Shown here: positions 7,885-16,920 of the stretch, in pieces
Layout: every line of letters begins with the position of its first letter
Position numbering within the stretch: position 1 is the stretch's first letter
Source of the DNA: Chitinimonas koreensis
GTDB lineage: Bacteria; Pseudomonadota; Gammaproteobacteria; Burkholderiales; Chitinimonadaceae
Direction of reading: 5' to 3'
NCBI RefSeq assembly: GCF_014353015.1
Contig: NZ_CP060704.1
Span: 3,125,001 to 3,189,000 of the forward strand
Length of the DNA stretch: 64,000 bases
Notes under the pieces: generated by a model
Seen by the model: only the letters and a program-made list of their open reading frames with translations
What the model was told of the DNA's origin: nothing
Database searches by the model: none
Translations under genes and position numbers: made by a program

Positions 7885-9569
7885 CTACAGCGTATGTTCG
7901 ACCAGCAGCTGCAGGCTGCGCCGCCCCTGCCACTCGTTGACCGACAGCTGGTACACCGCCTCGATCATATCCGCCAGGGGCTCGGCATGCTGGAAGCGCA
8001 TCGCTTCGAACAACTGGCCGCCCGGCCCTTCGAGCTGCAGCTTCAGGTGCTTCTCGCCGACCACGCGCTGGCTGCGCACGCGGAAACGGCCGACGAAGCT
8101 CGGCACCGGGAAGCCCTGGCCCCAGACGCGGCGGTCGAGCCGTTCGGCCAGCTCGATGTTCATCGCCAGCGGGTCGAGCTCGCCGTCGACCTCGATGGTT
8201 CGGGTCAGCGCGGTCTCGCTCATCGACTGGCGGCAGACCGCCTCGAAGGCGGCGCGGAAGCGCTCCACCCCGGCCGGATCGGCCAGCGTCAGGCCGGCCG
8301 CCATGGCGTGGCCGCCGAACTTGGCGATCAGGCCGGGCTCGCGCTTGCTGACCAGGTCGAGCGCGTCGCGCAGGTGCAGGCCGGCGATCGAGCGGCCCGA
8401 GCCCTTGACCTCGCCTTCCATGCCGCTGGCGAACACGATGGTCGGCCGGTGGTGGCGATCCTTGAGCCGGCTGGCGACCAGGCCGACCACGCCCTGGTGG
8501 AACTCGGGGTCGAACACCGTCAGGCCATAGCAGTCGCCGACCGCGATGGCGTCGAGCTTGGCCTGGGCGATGTCCTGCATCTCGGCCTCGATGCCGCGCC
8601 GCTCGCGGTTGAGCCGGTCGAGCTCGCGCGCCATGTCGAGCGCCGCGCCGGCATCGTCGGCCAGCAGGCAGGCGATGCCCAGGCTCATGTCGTCGAGCCG
8701 GCCGGCGGCGTTGAGGCGCGGGCCGAGCATGAAGCCGAGGTCGAAGGCGCTGGCGCGGCGCGGCTCGCGGCCGGCCGCCTGGAACAGCGCCAGCAGGCCC
8801 GGCTGGGCGCGGCCGGCGCGCATGCGGCGCAGGCCCTGCTCGACCAGGATGCGGTTGTTGCCGTCGAGCCGCACCACGTCGGCCACGGTACCGAGCGCGA
8901 CCAGGTCCAGGAGGTCGGCCAGGTTCGGCTCGGGCCGGCTGGCGAAGGCGTCGCGGCTGCGCAGTTCGGCCCGCAGCGCCAGCAGCGTGTAGAACATCAC
9001 GCCGCAGCCGGCCAGGTGCTTGCTGGCGAACGTGCAGCCGGGCTGGTTCGGGTTGACGATCAGCGCCTCGGGCAGCGCGTCGCCGGGCAGGTGGTGGTCG
9101 GTGACCAGCACCTCGATGCCGAGCGCACGGGCGCGCTCCACCCGGCCACGCTGGCGATGCCGTTGTCGACGGTGACGATCAGCGCCGGCTTGTGCGTCGC
9201 GGCCAGCTCGACGATCTCGGGCGTGAGGCCGTAGCCGTATTCGAAGCGGTTGGGCACGATGAAGTCGACCACCGCGCCCATGGCGCCGAGGCCGCGCAGC
9301 GCCACGGCGCAGGCGGTCGCGCCGTCGGCGTCGTAGTCGGCCACCACCAGGATGCGCTCCTGCCGCGCGATCGCGTCGGCCAGTCGCCGCGCCGCAGCCT
9401 CGATGCCCTTGAGGCCGGCCGCCGGCAGCAGGTGCTTGAACTCGGTCTCCAGCTCGGCCGGATCGGCGATGCCGCGCGCCGCGTAGACGCGCGCCTCGAC
9501 CGGGTGCAGGCCGGCGGCGAGCAGTGCACGCTCGGCGTCGGGAGGAATGGAGCGATTGAGGATACGCAT
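7885..9569 (-). pseudogene. recJ: Single-stranded-DNA exonuclease RecJ, frameshifted in this sequence
   Basis: Together the two frames encode ~561 residues matching RecJ, the 5'-3' single-strand exonuclease of recombination and repair. The N-terminal frame (from ATG 9569) has VVADYDADGATACAV and VTVDNGIASV; the second frame resumes at GIEVLVTDHHLPG and continues through GPRLNAAGRLDD and FGGHAMAAGL to the OB-fold end. The frame breaks at the C run 9141-9143; adding one base restores ...IASVAGVERARALGIEVLVTDHH with no other change. RecJ is normally kept by bacteria, so a sequencing error is likelier than real loss. Confidence 0.9.
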
Positions 9570-9763
9570 GAGCCTTGTGAAACTTGATTGCTTTGGATCG
9601 GATTCGACGGTCGGCGCATGCGCCCGGGAAACCCGGGCGCTGGCCATGGGTTCGGGCTGAAGCAGCGGCTCACCCTCGATTCATCCCCGCCGGCGGGGAG
9701 CCTCGCTACGCTCGCCGGCGCATCGGATCAGCGGATTCGCAACTCGACGGCCGGCAAGGCGGC

Positions 9764-10785
9764 TCAAGCGGGGACGGCCGGCGCGGGCTCGGCCAGCAGC
9801 CGGGACGGCTCGGCCGGACGGCGCCAGAACTTCCAGCGCGCAGCCGGCTCGAGCCGCGCCGCCAGCGTCTGGCCCTCGCCGGGCAGCAGCAGCTCGCAGG
9901 CCGGCAGCGCGCCGCCGCGCCAGGCCGCCAGCAAGGGCACGAACCAGGCCGCTTCGAGCCGTTCGAACTCGGCGCGCCAGCCGTTCAGGTCGCCGTTGCG
10001 CACGAAGCGCTCCAGCGTATCGAGCCAGACCAGGCCATCGGCGCGGCCGGCGTCGAAACCGGCCGGCAAGGCGGCCATCTCGACCCCGGCGGCGCAGGCC
10101 AGGCCGCGCGCCAGCGGCGCATCGGCCCACAGCCGTGGCCAGGGCCGGGCCAGGCCGCTTGGCGCGGCGCCTTCGCCCAGGGCCAGACCGAATTGACCGG
10201 CAGCAGGCCGCGCGCTTCGCGCGCATCGTTGACCGGGTGGCTGTAGAGGTACATCTGGATTTCGTTGAGCAAACGATGCCAGCGCAGCGCATCGGGCCCG
10301 GCCGGCAGGCAGGGCCGGATGTCGTGCCCGGCGGCCTCGGCCAGCGGCGTGGTGGCGATCGCCGCCGGCTCGGCCAGCCGCAGGTACCAGCGCGTCGGCG
10401 TGGCGGCGAGGAAATGCAGGCCGTCGGCGGCGTACAGCGCATTGAGGCCGGCCACCAGCTGGGCGGCCTCGCCGGCGTCGAGGTCGAAGGCGCTGGCGTC
10501 GAACAGCAGCGCGCGGTCGCGGTCGGGCCGCAGGTGGACCGGGTCGGCACGCAGCCAGTGGCCGGCCGGCGCATCGGGCGCATCGACCGCCAGCGTCAAT
10601 GCGGCGGCCGAGACCTCGGCGGCGCCGAAGCGCTCGCGCAACCATCGCTCGGCCGGCCGGCCCGGCTGCGCCGCGCGCTCGGCGCGGCCCAGCAGCGAGG
10701 CCAGGGCCGGCAGGCGCAGGTCGGACAGGGGATCGAAACCGAACTGGCGCACGAAACGTGCGCCGGGGATGACCAGCGTAAGCAT
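9764..10785 (-). pseudogene. RpfE-like conserved protein, frameshifted in this sequence
   Basis: Starts at ATG 10785 with MLTLVIPGARFVRQFGFDPL and ends at 9764; about 340 residues once joined. It resembles the betaproteobacterial RpfE-like family, often labelled as a cofactor-independent phosphoglycerate-mutase-type protein and usually found near recJ; its biochemical role is not established. The frame breaks at the C run 10176-10178; one added base gives LLPVNSVWPWGEGAAPSGLA. The start codon overlaps the stop of the upstream PilZ-type gene by one base (TGATG), so the pair is probably translationally coupled. Confidence 0.7.
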
Positions 10786-12395
10786 CAGACCGACAGCTTG
10801 CCGTCGTTCGGCGGCGACGGCGGCGGCGCGCCGGGCACCGGGGTGGCGACCCGCTCGGCGCGGTAGAACACGCAATCGGCGCCGATCTCGTGCTGCGAGA
10901 TCACTCGGAACACCAGGTCGCCCTCGCGGGTACCGGGCGCGCCGTAGCTCTTGCCGATCTCGAGTTCGGCCTTGCCGACGATCAGCAGGTGATGGTTCTC
11001 GTTGAGGGCCTCGGGCCGCAGGTAGAGGCCGAGCAGATTGTCCCAGGCCTGCTGGTCGGTCACCCGCTCCCAGTTGGACACCCGGGCCTGCCGCGTCAGC
11101 CGGATCGACTCGGGATTGCGGCCGAGCAGCTGCACGCCGGCCATCATCTCGCCGTGGTTGCGCGCCACCGCGCGCCGCACGATGCCGAGCCGCCAGTTGG
11201 TGTCCTTGTCGGTCTTCACGCCCATCAGGAGGCCCAGCCGCAGCCAGCCGGTGTGCTTGACCAGCTTGAGGCCGATGCCGGTCGCGCTGACGTCCTCGAC
11301 CATGGCGCGCTCGACCGTGCTCTCCACCGTCTTGACGGTGCTCTGCTGGGTGGCCTGCACCACCATGCGGCGCACGGTGTTGAAGTCATAGCAGATCATC
11401 AGCGAACCGTTGACCGTCTTGCGCTCGGCCATCCGCTTCACTTCGCGGCCGCTCCAGCGGTTCTTCAGGTGGCGGATCACCGCCAGCACCTCGGCCGGGT
11501 TGATGCGGCCGTCGGGGTCCATCTTCTGCGGCACCTTGCCCTGGGTCGCGATCAGGGTCTCCAGCGCCATCAGTTCCTGCAGGCTCTGCTCCAGGCCGTA
11601 GAACAGGCCCTTGCCCTCGGCCTTGAGCTGCGAGGGCATGCGGGTCAGCACGGTGGGCGGATTGTCGTCGTCGCTGGCCTGGCCGAACGGCGTCTGGGAA
11701 GTGTGCTCGTCGCTGATGCGGATGAAGCTGGCGAGGCTGTCGGCGATGCGGTCGGCGATCAGCAGCTGGCGGCCCTGCAGGTCCGGCGTCAGCGTGCGCG
11801 ACAGCAGCACCAGGTGGGCCAGCTGGCGCTGCAGCCGGCCGGCCTCGCCGTCGGGCCGGGCGATCTTCTGCGTCAGCGAGCCGCCCAGGCCGAGCGCGAA
11901 TTCGGTGGCGGGACGGATCTCGAACCACGGCAGCCGATCGATCTTGGGCTCGCGCACGAAGCGCACCACGTGGTCGCGGCCGATCCAGTACAGCCAGTTG
12001 GCGACGGCAGCCTGCACCAGCGGCGCGTTGTTGGACTTGCGCGCGGTCTCCACCATCTCGCGCCGAAGCGCCTCGGTATAGGTATGCAGAATGGTGGCGC
12101 AGAACGGCACCGTGGTCTGCAGCAGCAGGTTCATGCGGGCGTGGTTGGTATGCGCCTCGATCATGCCGGCGAGCGCAGCCTCGACGATGGCGCGCAGGTC
12201 GGCGTCGATCGCCCGCAGCACGGCCAGGCCGTCCTGGCGGTTGGCCGCCCGACTGTTCTCGTGATGCAGCCATTCGCCGATCGACTGCATGGCCTGCACC
12301 GGTGCCAGCGTCCGCGCGCTCGACACCGTCTCCACGGCTTTTTCCAGCCGCGATTCACGGCCGAAAACAAAGAGTTTTTTTAATGTCCCGATCAT
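10785..12395 (-). CDS. PilZ-domain-like conserved protein
   Basis: A 536-residue cytoplasmic protein with no signal peptide or membrane segment. The N-terminal two thirds are helical and unrecognised. Around residues 340-440 lies a PilZ-like segment (ERAMVEDVSATGIGLKL, then WRLGIVRRAVARNHGEMMAGVQLLGR), the layout of cyclic-di-GMP-binding PilZ domains, though the classical RxxxR motif is not clear. Similar long proteins sit beside recJ/lolC in betaproteobacteria. Its stop overlaps the start of the RpfE-like gene. It is divergent from lolC across a 204-base gap that should hold both promoters. Confidence 0.6.
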   Translation of the reverse strand: MIGTLKKLFVFGRESRLEKAVETVSSARTLAPVQAMQSIGEWLHHENSRAANRQDGLAVLRAIDADLRAIVEAALAGMIEAHTNHARMNLLLQTTVPFCATILHTYTEALRREMVETARKSNNAPLVQAAVANWLYWIGRDHVVRFVREPKIDRLPWFEIRPATEFALGLGGSLTQKIARPDGEAGRLQRQLAHLVLLSRTLTPDLQGRQLLIADRIADSLASFIRISDEHTSQTPFGQASDDDNPPTVLTRMPSQLKAEGKGLFYGLEQSLQELMALETLIATQGKVPQKMDPDGRINPAEVLAVIRHLKNRWSGREVKRMAERKTVNGSLMICYDFNTVRRMVVQATQQSTVKTVESTVERAMVEDVSATGIGLKLVKHTGWLRLGLLMGVKTDKDTNWRLGIVRRAVARNHGEMMAGVQLLGRNPESIRLTRQARVSNWERVTDQQAWDNLLGLYLRPEALNENHHLLIVGKAELEIGKSYGAPGTREGDLVFRVISQHEIGADCVFYRAERVATPVPGAPPPSPPNDGKLSV

Positions 12396-12599
12396 CTCGC
12401 CGATTATTGCCTTATGCCTATACCGCCTGGGTCAGGCGGCCATTTTAACCATTTAGACGCACGACCATCGCGCTTGTTACGCATCATTTGCAATTTAGGT
12501 ATTAACGCCGCCGCCGGGACGGCCCGGAACACCGCGCCGGCTTTGGTTCGCAGCGGCCGTGTGGCACACTGCGCCCTCCCCGTTCCATAAGCCCGTCCA

Positions 12600-13844
12600 G
12601 TGAAATCATTCGAGTGGCTGATCGGCCTGCGCTATACCCGCGCCAAGCGCCGCAACGGCTTCATATCCTTTATCTCCGCCGCATCGATGGTCGGCATCGC
12701 GCTCGGCGTGATGGCGCTGATCACCGTGCTGTCGGTGATGAACGGCTTCCAGCGCGAGATCCGCGGCCGCATCCTCGAGGTCGCCTCGCACGTCCAGGTC
12801 ACCGGCCGCGACAACCGCCTGGGCGAATGGCAGGCGGTGGCCGCCGAGCTGGCCGCCGACCCGACCGTCAAGGCCACCGCGCCCTACGTGCAGGCGCAGG
12901 GCTTGCTGTCGTTCGACGGCAACGTGTCGGGCGCGCTGGTGCGCGGCATCGTGCCGGCGCGCGAGGACGCGGTGGCCGGCCTCGGCCGCCACATGGCGGC
13001 CGGCCGGCTCGACGCGCTCCGGCCCGGCGAATTCGGCATCGTGCTGGGCCAGGAGCTGGCCCGCTCGATCGGCGCCACGCTGGGCCAGAAGGTCACGCTG
13101 ATCACGCCGCAGGGCAATATGAGCCCGGCCGGGCTGATGCCGCGCATGAAGACCTTCACCGTGGTCGGCATCTTCCGCATCGACATGTACCAGTACGACG
13201 CCGGCCTCGCGCTGATCGAACTGGCGGACGCGCAGAAGCTCTACCGGCTGGGCGAGGACGTCAGCGGCGTGCGGCTGGCGATCGCCGATCCGCTCGACGC
13301 GCCCAATGCGCGGCTGCGGCTGGCGCAGGGCAATCCGCGGCCGCTGTGGTTCAGCGACTGGACCATGGAGAACGCCAACTACTTCCGCGCGGTGCAGATC
13401 GAGAAGCGCATGATGTTCCTGATCCTCACGCTGATCGTCGGCATCGCGGCCTTCAACCTGGTGTCGAGCCTGGTCATGACGGTCACCGACAAGCAGGCCG
13501 ACATCGCCATCCTGCGCACGCTGGGCGCCTCGCCGGCCAGCATCCTCAAGATCTTCGTGATCCAGGGCGCCACCATCGGCATCGTCGGCACGCTGGCCGG
13601 CGTGCTCGGCGGCGTGCTGCTGGCCAGCAACGTCGGCGCGGTGGTCGGCTTCTTCGAGCGGCTGGCCGGCGTGCAGATCCTGTCGCCGCAGGTCTACTAC
13701 ATCTCCGAACTGCCGAGCGAGGTGCTGGCCGGCGACGTCGGCTTCATCGGCGCGGTGTCGCTGGTGCTGGCCTTCCTCGCCACGCTCTACCCGAGCTGGC
13801 GCGCTTCGCGCATCAACCCGGCGGAGGCGCTGCGCTATGAGTGA
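12600..13844 (+). CDS. lolC: Lipoprotein-releasing ABC transporter permease LolC/LolE
   Basis: A 414-residue inner-membrane permease. One membrane segment near the start (ISAASMVGIALGVMALITVLSVMNGF), a large periplasmic domain, then three C-terminal membrane segments and the ending YPSWRASRINPAEALRYE typical of LolC/E. With LolD it extracts outer-membrane lipoproteins from the inner membrane and hands them to LolA. The start is GTG at 12,600; no strong ribosome site is visible. The gene overlaps lolD by 8 bases. Only one permease gene is present, so it may act as a LolC/E homodimer (LolF type). Confidence 0.93.
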   Translation: MKSFEWLIGLRYTRAKRRNGFISFISAASMVGIALGVMALITVLSVMNGFQREIRGRILEVASHVQVTGRDNRLGEWQAVAAELAADPTVKATAPYVQAQGLLSFDGNVSGALVRGIVPAREDAVAGLGRHMAAGRLDALRPGEFGIVLGQELARSIGATLGQKVTLITPQGNMSPAGLMPRMKTFTVVGIFRIDMYQYDAGLALIELADAQKLYRLGEDVSGVRLAIADPLDAPNARLRLAQGNPRPLWFSDWTMENANYFRAVQIEKRMMFLILTLIVGIAAFNLVSSLVMTVTDKQADIAILRTLGASPASILKIFVIQGATIGIVGTLAGVLGGVLLASNVGAVVGFFERLAGVQILSPQVYYISELPSEVLAGDVGFIGAVSLVLAFLATLYPSWRASRINPAEALRYE

Positions 13845-14505
13845 ATTCATCCTCGACGCCCGCGGCCTCGCCAAGACCTATCCCGACCTCGACGTGCCGG
13901 TGCTCGACGGCGTCAGCCTCACGGTGGCGCGCGGCGAGAAGCTGGCCATCGTCGGCGCCTCCGGCTCGGGCAAGAGCACGCTGCTGCACCTCCTGGGCAC
14001 GCTCGACAAGCCCAGCCGCGGCAGCCTGGCGCTGGCCGGCCAGGATCCGTTCAAGCTCGGCGAGGCCGCCCGCGGCGCGCTGCGCAACAAGCTGCTCGGC
14101 TTCGTCTATCAGTTCCACCACCTGCTGCCCGAGTTCACCGCGGTCGAGAATGTCGCGATGCCGCTGCTGATCCGCCGCATGAACCGCGCCGAAGCCGAAC
14201 GGCAGGCGGCCGCCATGCTCGAGCAGGTCGGCCTCGGCCACCGGCTGCGCCACAAGCCGGGCGAGCTGTCGGGCGGCGAGCGCCAGCGCGCCGCCATCGC
14301 CCGCGCGCTGGTCACCGGCCCGGCCTGCCTGCTGGCCGACGAGCCGACCGGCAATCTCGACCGCCACACCGCCCACGCGGTCTACGAGCTGATGCTGGAA
14401 CTGAACGACCGGCTCGGCACCGCGCTGGTCATCGTCACCCACGACCCGGAGCTGGCGGCGCGCACCGGGCGGGTGCTGACGCTGGCGGACGGGCGGCTGG
14501 TCTGA
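13837..14505 (+). CDS. lolD: Lipoprotein-releasing ABC transporter ATPase LolD
   Basis: A 222-residue ABC ATPase with Walker A GASGSGKST, Q-loop in FVYQFHHLLPEFTAVEN, signature LSGGERQR, Walker B CLLADEPTGNLD and the switch histidine in VIVTHD. It powers lipoprotein release with the LolC-type permease, whose gene overlaps it by 8 bases. Length and motifs are normal. After its stop comes a REPIN-like repeat and then serB. Confidence 0.95.
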   Translation: MSEFILDARGLAKTYPDLDVPVLDGVSLTVARGEKLAIVGASGSGKSTLLHLLGTLDKPSRGSLALAGQDPFKLGEAARGALRNKLLGFVYQFHHLLPEFTAVENVAMPLLIRRMNRAEAERQAAAMLEQVGLGHRLRHKPGELSGGERQRAAIARALVTGPACLLADEPTGNLDRHTAHAVYELMLELNDRLGTALVIVTHDPELAARTGRVLTLADGRLV

Positions 14506-14536
14506 GGCCGGCGTCGCCGGCGCCCGAAACTTCCTT

Positions 14537-14607
14537 GTAGGAGCGGCTTCAGCCGCGAATGGTCGAGCCGGCACGTCGGCACGATTCGCGGCTGAAGCCG
14601 CTCCTAC
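14537..14607. repeat. REPIN-like inverted repeat, copy 2
   Basis: The arms 14,537-14,559 and 14,585-14,607 are the same 23-base sequences as in copy 1 (299-366), around a different 25-base centre. It fills most of the gap between lolD and serB. Confidence 0.85.
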
Positions 14608-14633
14608 GCTCACGCTCATCGATCGCAACCACC

Positions 14634-15488
14634 ATGCACAAGCTCGTCATCCAGGCGCCCGAGATCGCCACCCAGAACCTCAAGCGGCTGGCCCAGCTGG
14701 CCGGCGCGACCGACATCGCCGCGGTGCGCCCGGGCGAGCTGGCCCATCAGGCCTTCAAGCTGACGCCGGCCGATCCGGCCAGCCGCGGCGCGGTCGCCGC
14801 CTTCTGCGCCGAGGCCGGCTACGACCATGCCTTCCTGCCGCACGACGCACGGCTGGCCGACATCGGCCTGATCGTGATGGACATGGATTCGACGCTGATC
14901 ACCATCGAATGCATCGACGAGATCGCCGACCTGCAGGGCATCAAGCCGCAGGTGGCGGCGATCACCGAGCGCTCGATGCGCGGCGAGCTCGACTTCCGCC
15001 AGAGCCTGACCGAGCGCGTCGCGCTGCTGGCCGGGCTGGACGAATCGGCGCTGGGCCGCGTCTACGACGAGCGGCTGGCGCTGATGCCGGGCGCCGAGAC
15101 GCTGCTGCGCACGGCCCAGGCGGCCGGCATCCGCACGCTGCTGATCTCGGGCGGCTTCACCTTCTTCACCGACCGGCTGGAAAAGCGGCTCGGGCTGACC
15201 CGCACCATCGCCAACCGGCTCGAGATCGTCGACGGCAAGCTGACCGGCCGCATCCTCGGCGACATCGTCGACGCCCAGCGCAAGGCCGACGAACTGGCCA
15301 AGATGCGCGAGGAACTCGGCCTGCGCCCCGAGCAGGTGATCGCGCTGGGCGACGGCGCCAACGACCTGCCGATGCTGGCGGCGGCCGGCTACGGCATCGC
15401 CTGCCACGCCAAGCCGCTGGTCAAGGCGCAGGCGCCGTATGCGCTCGATGCGAGCGGGCTCGACGCGGTACTGGCTTATTTCGACTGA
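14634..15488 (+). CDS. serB: Phosphoserine phosphatase SerB
   Basis: A 284-residue HAD-superfamily phosphatase making L-serine from phosphoserine. An N-terminal ACT-like regulatory region is followed by the catalytic motif I in VMDMDSTLITIEC (DxDST), motif II in LLISGGFTFF, a conserved Lys in AQRKADEL and motif III GDGANDLPML. I start at ATG 14,634 (MHKLVIQAPEI), after the repeat; an upstream in-frame ATG at 14,559 would translate through the repeat. A strong hairpin terminator follows. Confidence 0.94.
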   Translation: MHKLVIQAPEIATQNLKRLAQLAGATDIAAVRPGELAHQAFKLTPADPASRGAVAAFCAEAGYDHAFLPHDARLADIGLIVMDMDSTLITIECIDEIADLQGIKPQVAAITERSMRGELDFRQSLTERVALLAGLDESALGRVYDERLALMPGAETLLRTAQAAGIRTLLISGGFTFFTDRLEKRLGLTRTIANRLEIVDGKLTGRILGDIVDAQRKADELAKMREELGLRPEQVIALGDGANDLPMLAAAGYGIACHAKPLVKAQAPYALDASGLDAVLAYFD

Positions 15489-15535
15489 GGTCAGCCGCAC
15501 CGCCCGCACAAGTAATTTTGCACTGCAACAAAAAC

Positions 15536-15574
15536 CGAGGCGATCCGTCATACGACGGATCGCCTCGATGTTTT
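15536..15574 (+). terminator. Strong intrinsic terminator after serB
   Basis: A 14-base perfect stem (15,536-15,549 with 15,554-15,567) around the loop ATAC, followed by a T run at 15,571-15,574. A run of A at 15,530-15,534 on the other side gives T residues on the opposite strand as well, so it could work in both directions. Confidence 0.88.
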
Positions 15575-15722
15575 ACCACTCGCCAGAATCAAGCCGCGTA
15601 GAGCATTTATTCTGAAATTCGGCCTTCCGACGCGATCTTCGTTTTGTTGTTGCAACGCACAAAACTACATCCCACAATGCCAATTGCATCCATAAGATGC
15701 ATCACGCAAAGGAGCGTCCATC

Positions 15723-15914
15723 ATGATCCTCATCCCCGCCCTGGCCCTCCCGCTGCTGCGCGAAATCGAAAGCCTGTTCGACCGCAGCCCCCGCCCGTCC
15801 GACGATCTGCCGGCCGAGTTCCGCCAGGAAGCGCATGGCGACGGCCTGAGCCTGACCGCCAGCTACGCGCCGGCGCAAGGCGCGCCGGTCTACGTCCAGG
15901 CCGAGTACCGCTGA
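15723..15914 (+). CDS. Small hypothetical protein
   Basis: A 63-residue protein beginning MILIPALALPLLREIESLFD with AAAGGAG eight to nine bases before the ATG. The first 15 residues are hydrophobic; the rest is acidic and polar. I recognise no family. It lies alone, between the serB terminator and a convergent hydrolase gene, behind an AT-richer stretch that could hold its promoter. Confidence 0.5.
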   Translation: MILIPALALPLLREIESLFDRSPRPSDDLPAEFRQEAHGDGLSLTASYAPAQGAPVYVQAEYR

Positions 15915-15915
15915 T

Positions 15916-16815
15916 TCAGTCCGCCAGGAAGTCCACCACCCGCCGCGCCACCTCGGCCGGCGCGTCGTGGTGCAGGTTGTGGCCGCTGCAGGCCACCACG
16001 GCGTAGTCCAGATCGGCGAAGCAGGCGCGCCGCAGGGCGAACTGCTCGGCCGACTCGCCCAGCCATTTCAGCAGCCGCGCCTCGTCGCCGGCCAGCCATA
16101 GCGTGCGTGCGCTCACGCGGCGCCAGCAGGCCATCGCCTCCTCCAGCCGGTACAGCACCGGATTCACCCATTTATGACGAGGGTCGCCGCGCAGCCGCGC
16201 GCCGCCGGCCTCTACGTGCGCCAGTTCGCCGGCCAGCCAGGCCGCCTTGTCGGCCGGCAGCCGCGGATCGTTGGCGCGCAGCTTGGCGATTAGTGCGGCC
16301 GGGTCGGCGAAGCTGCGCTCCGACGCGCCGGCACGCAGCTGGTCGAGCCAGCGCCGGTAGCGCTCGGGCGCCTGCGCCGGCTGCGCCGCCGGCAGGCCGA
16401 AGCCTTCCAGCGACACGTAGTGGCCGACCCGCTCGGGCCGGATGCCGGCATACAGGCCGGCCACGATGCCGCCCATGCTGTGGCCGACCAGCGCTACCGG
16501 GCCGTCCGGCACCAGCCGGTCGAGCAAGGCGTCGAGATCGGCCAGGTAGTCGGGGAAGTAATAGGAATCGGCCGCCCAGCCGCTGTCGCCGAAGCCGCGC
16601 CAGTCCGGCGCGATCAGCGCGCAGTCGCGCAGCGCCGCCGGCGCCGCGTCGACCATGAACTGGAAGCTCGCGGCGCAATCCATCCAGCCGTGCAGCAGCA
16701 GGACCGGCCGGCCGTCGGCGCGCCCCCAGCGCAAGACGCGGTGGTCGAGGCCGCGCAGGCGCACGACGGTCGATTCGGCGGGATGGACGGGGCGATAGCG
16801 GTCGGACTCGGACAA
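15916..16815 (-). CDS. Alpha/beta hydrolase
   Basis: A 299-residue alpha/beta-fold hydrolase. LLLHGWMD marks the oxyanion strand, GHSMGG the nucleophile elbow, and SGHNLHHDAP the C-terminal catalytic histidine; DEARL is a plausible acid region. No signal peptide, so cytoplasmic. I start at TTG 16,815, six bases after GGGAG, since no ATG precedes the conserved region sensibly; an ATG at 16,905 would add 30 unlike residues. Substrate unknown. Convergent with the small plus-strand gene. Confidence 0.83.
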   Translation of the reverse strand: MSESDRYRPVHPAESTVVRLRGLDHRVLRWGRADGRPVLLLHGWMDCAASFQFMVDAAPAALRDCALIAPDWRGFGDSGWAADSYYFPDYLADLDALLDRLVPDGPVALVGHSMGGIVAGLYAGIRPERVGHYVSLEGFGLPAAQPAQAPERYRRWLDQLRAGASERSFADPAALIAKLRANDPRLPADKAAWLAGELAHVEAGGARLRGDPRHKWVNPVLYRLEEAMACWRRVSARTLWLAGDEARLLKWLGESAEQFALRRACFADLDYAVVACSGHNLHHDAPAEVARRVVDFLAD

Positions 16816-16920
16816 GCGGTTCTCCCAATGCAAAGTGCCCGCCGTAAGGCGGGCACGATTCGTTCGACGTCCGGCACGGCCGGCCGGCGACCAGGTGGCC
16901 GGCACTCGGGCGGCCGGAAG

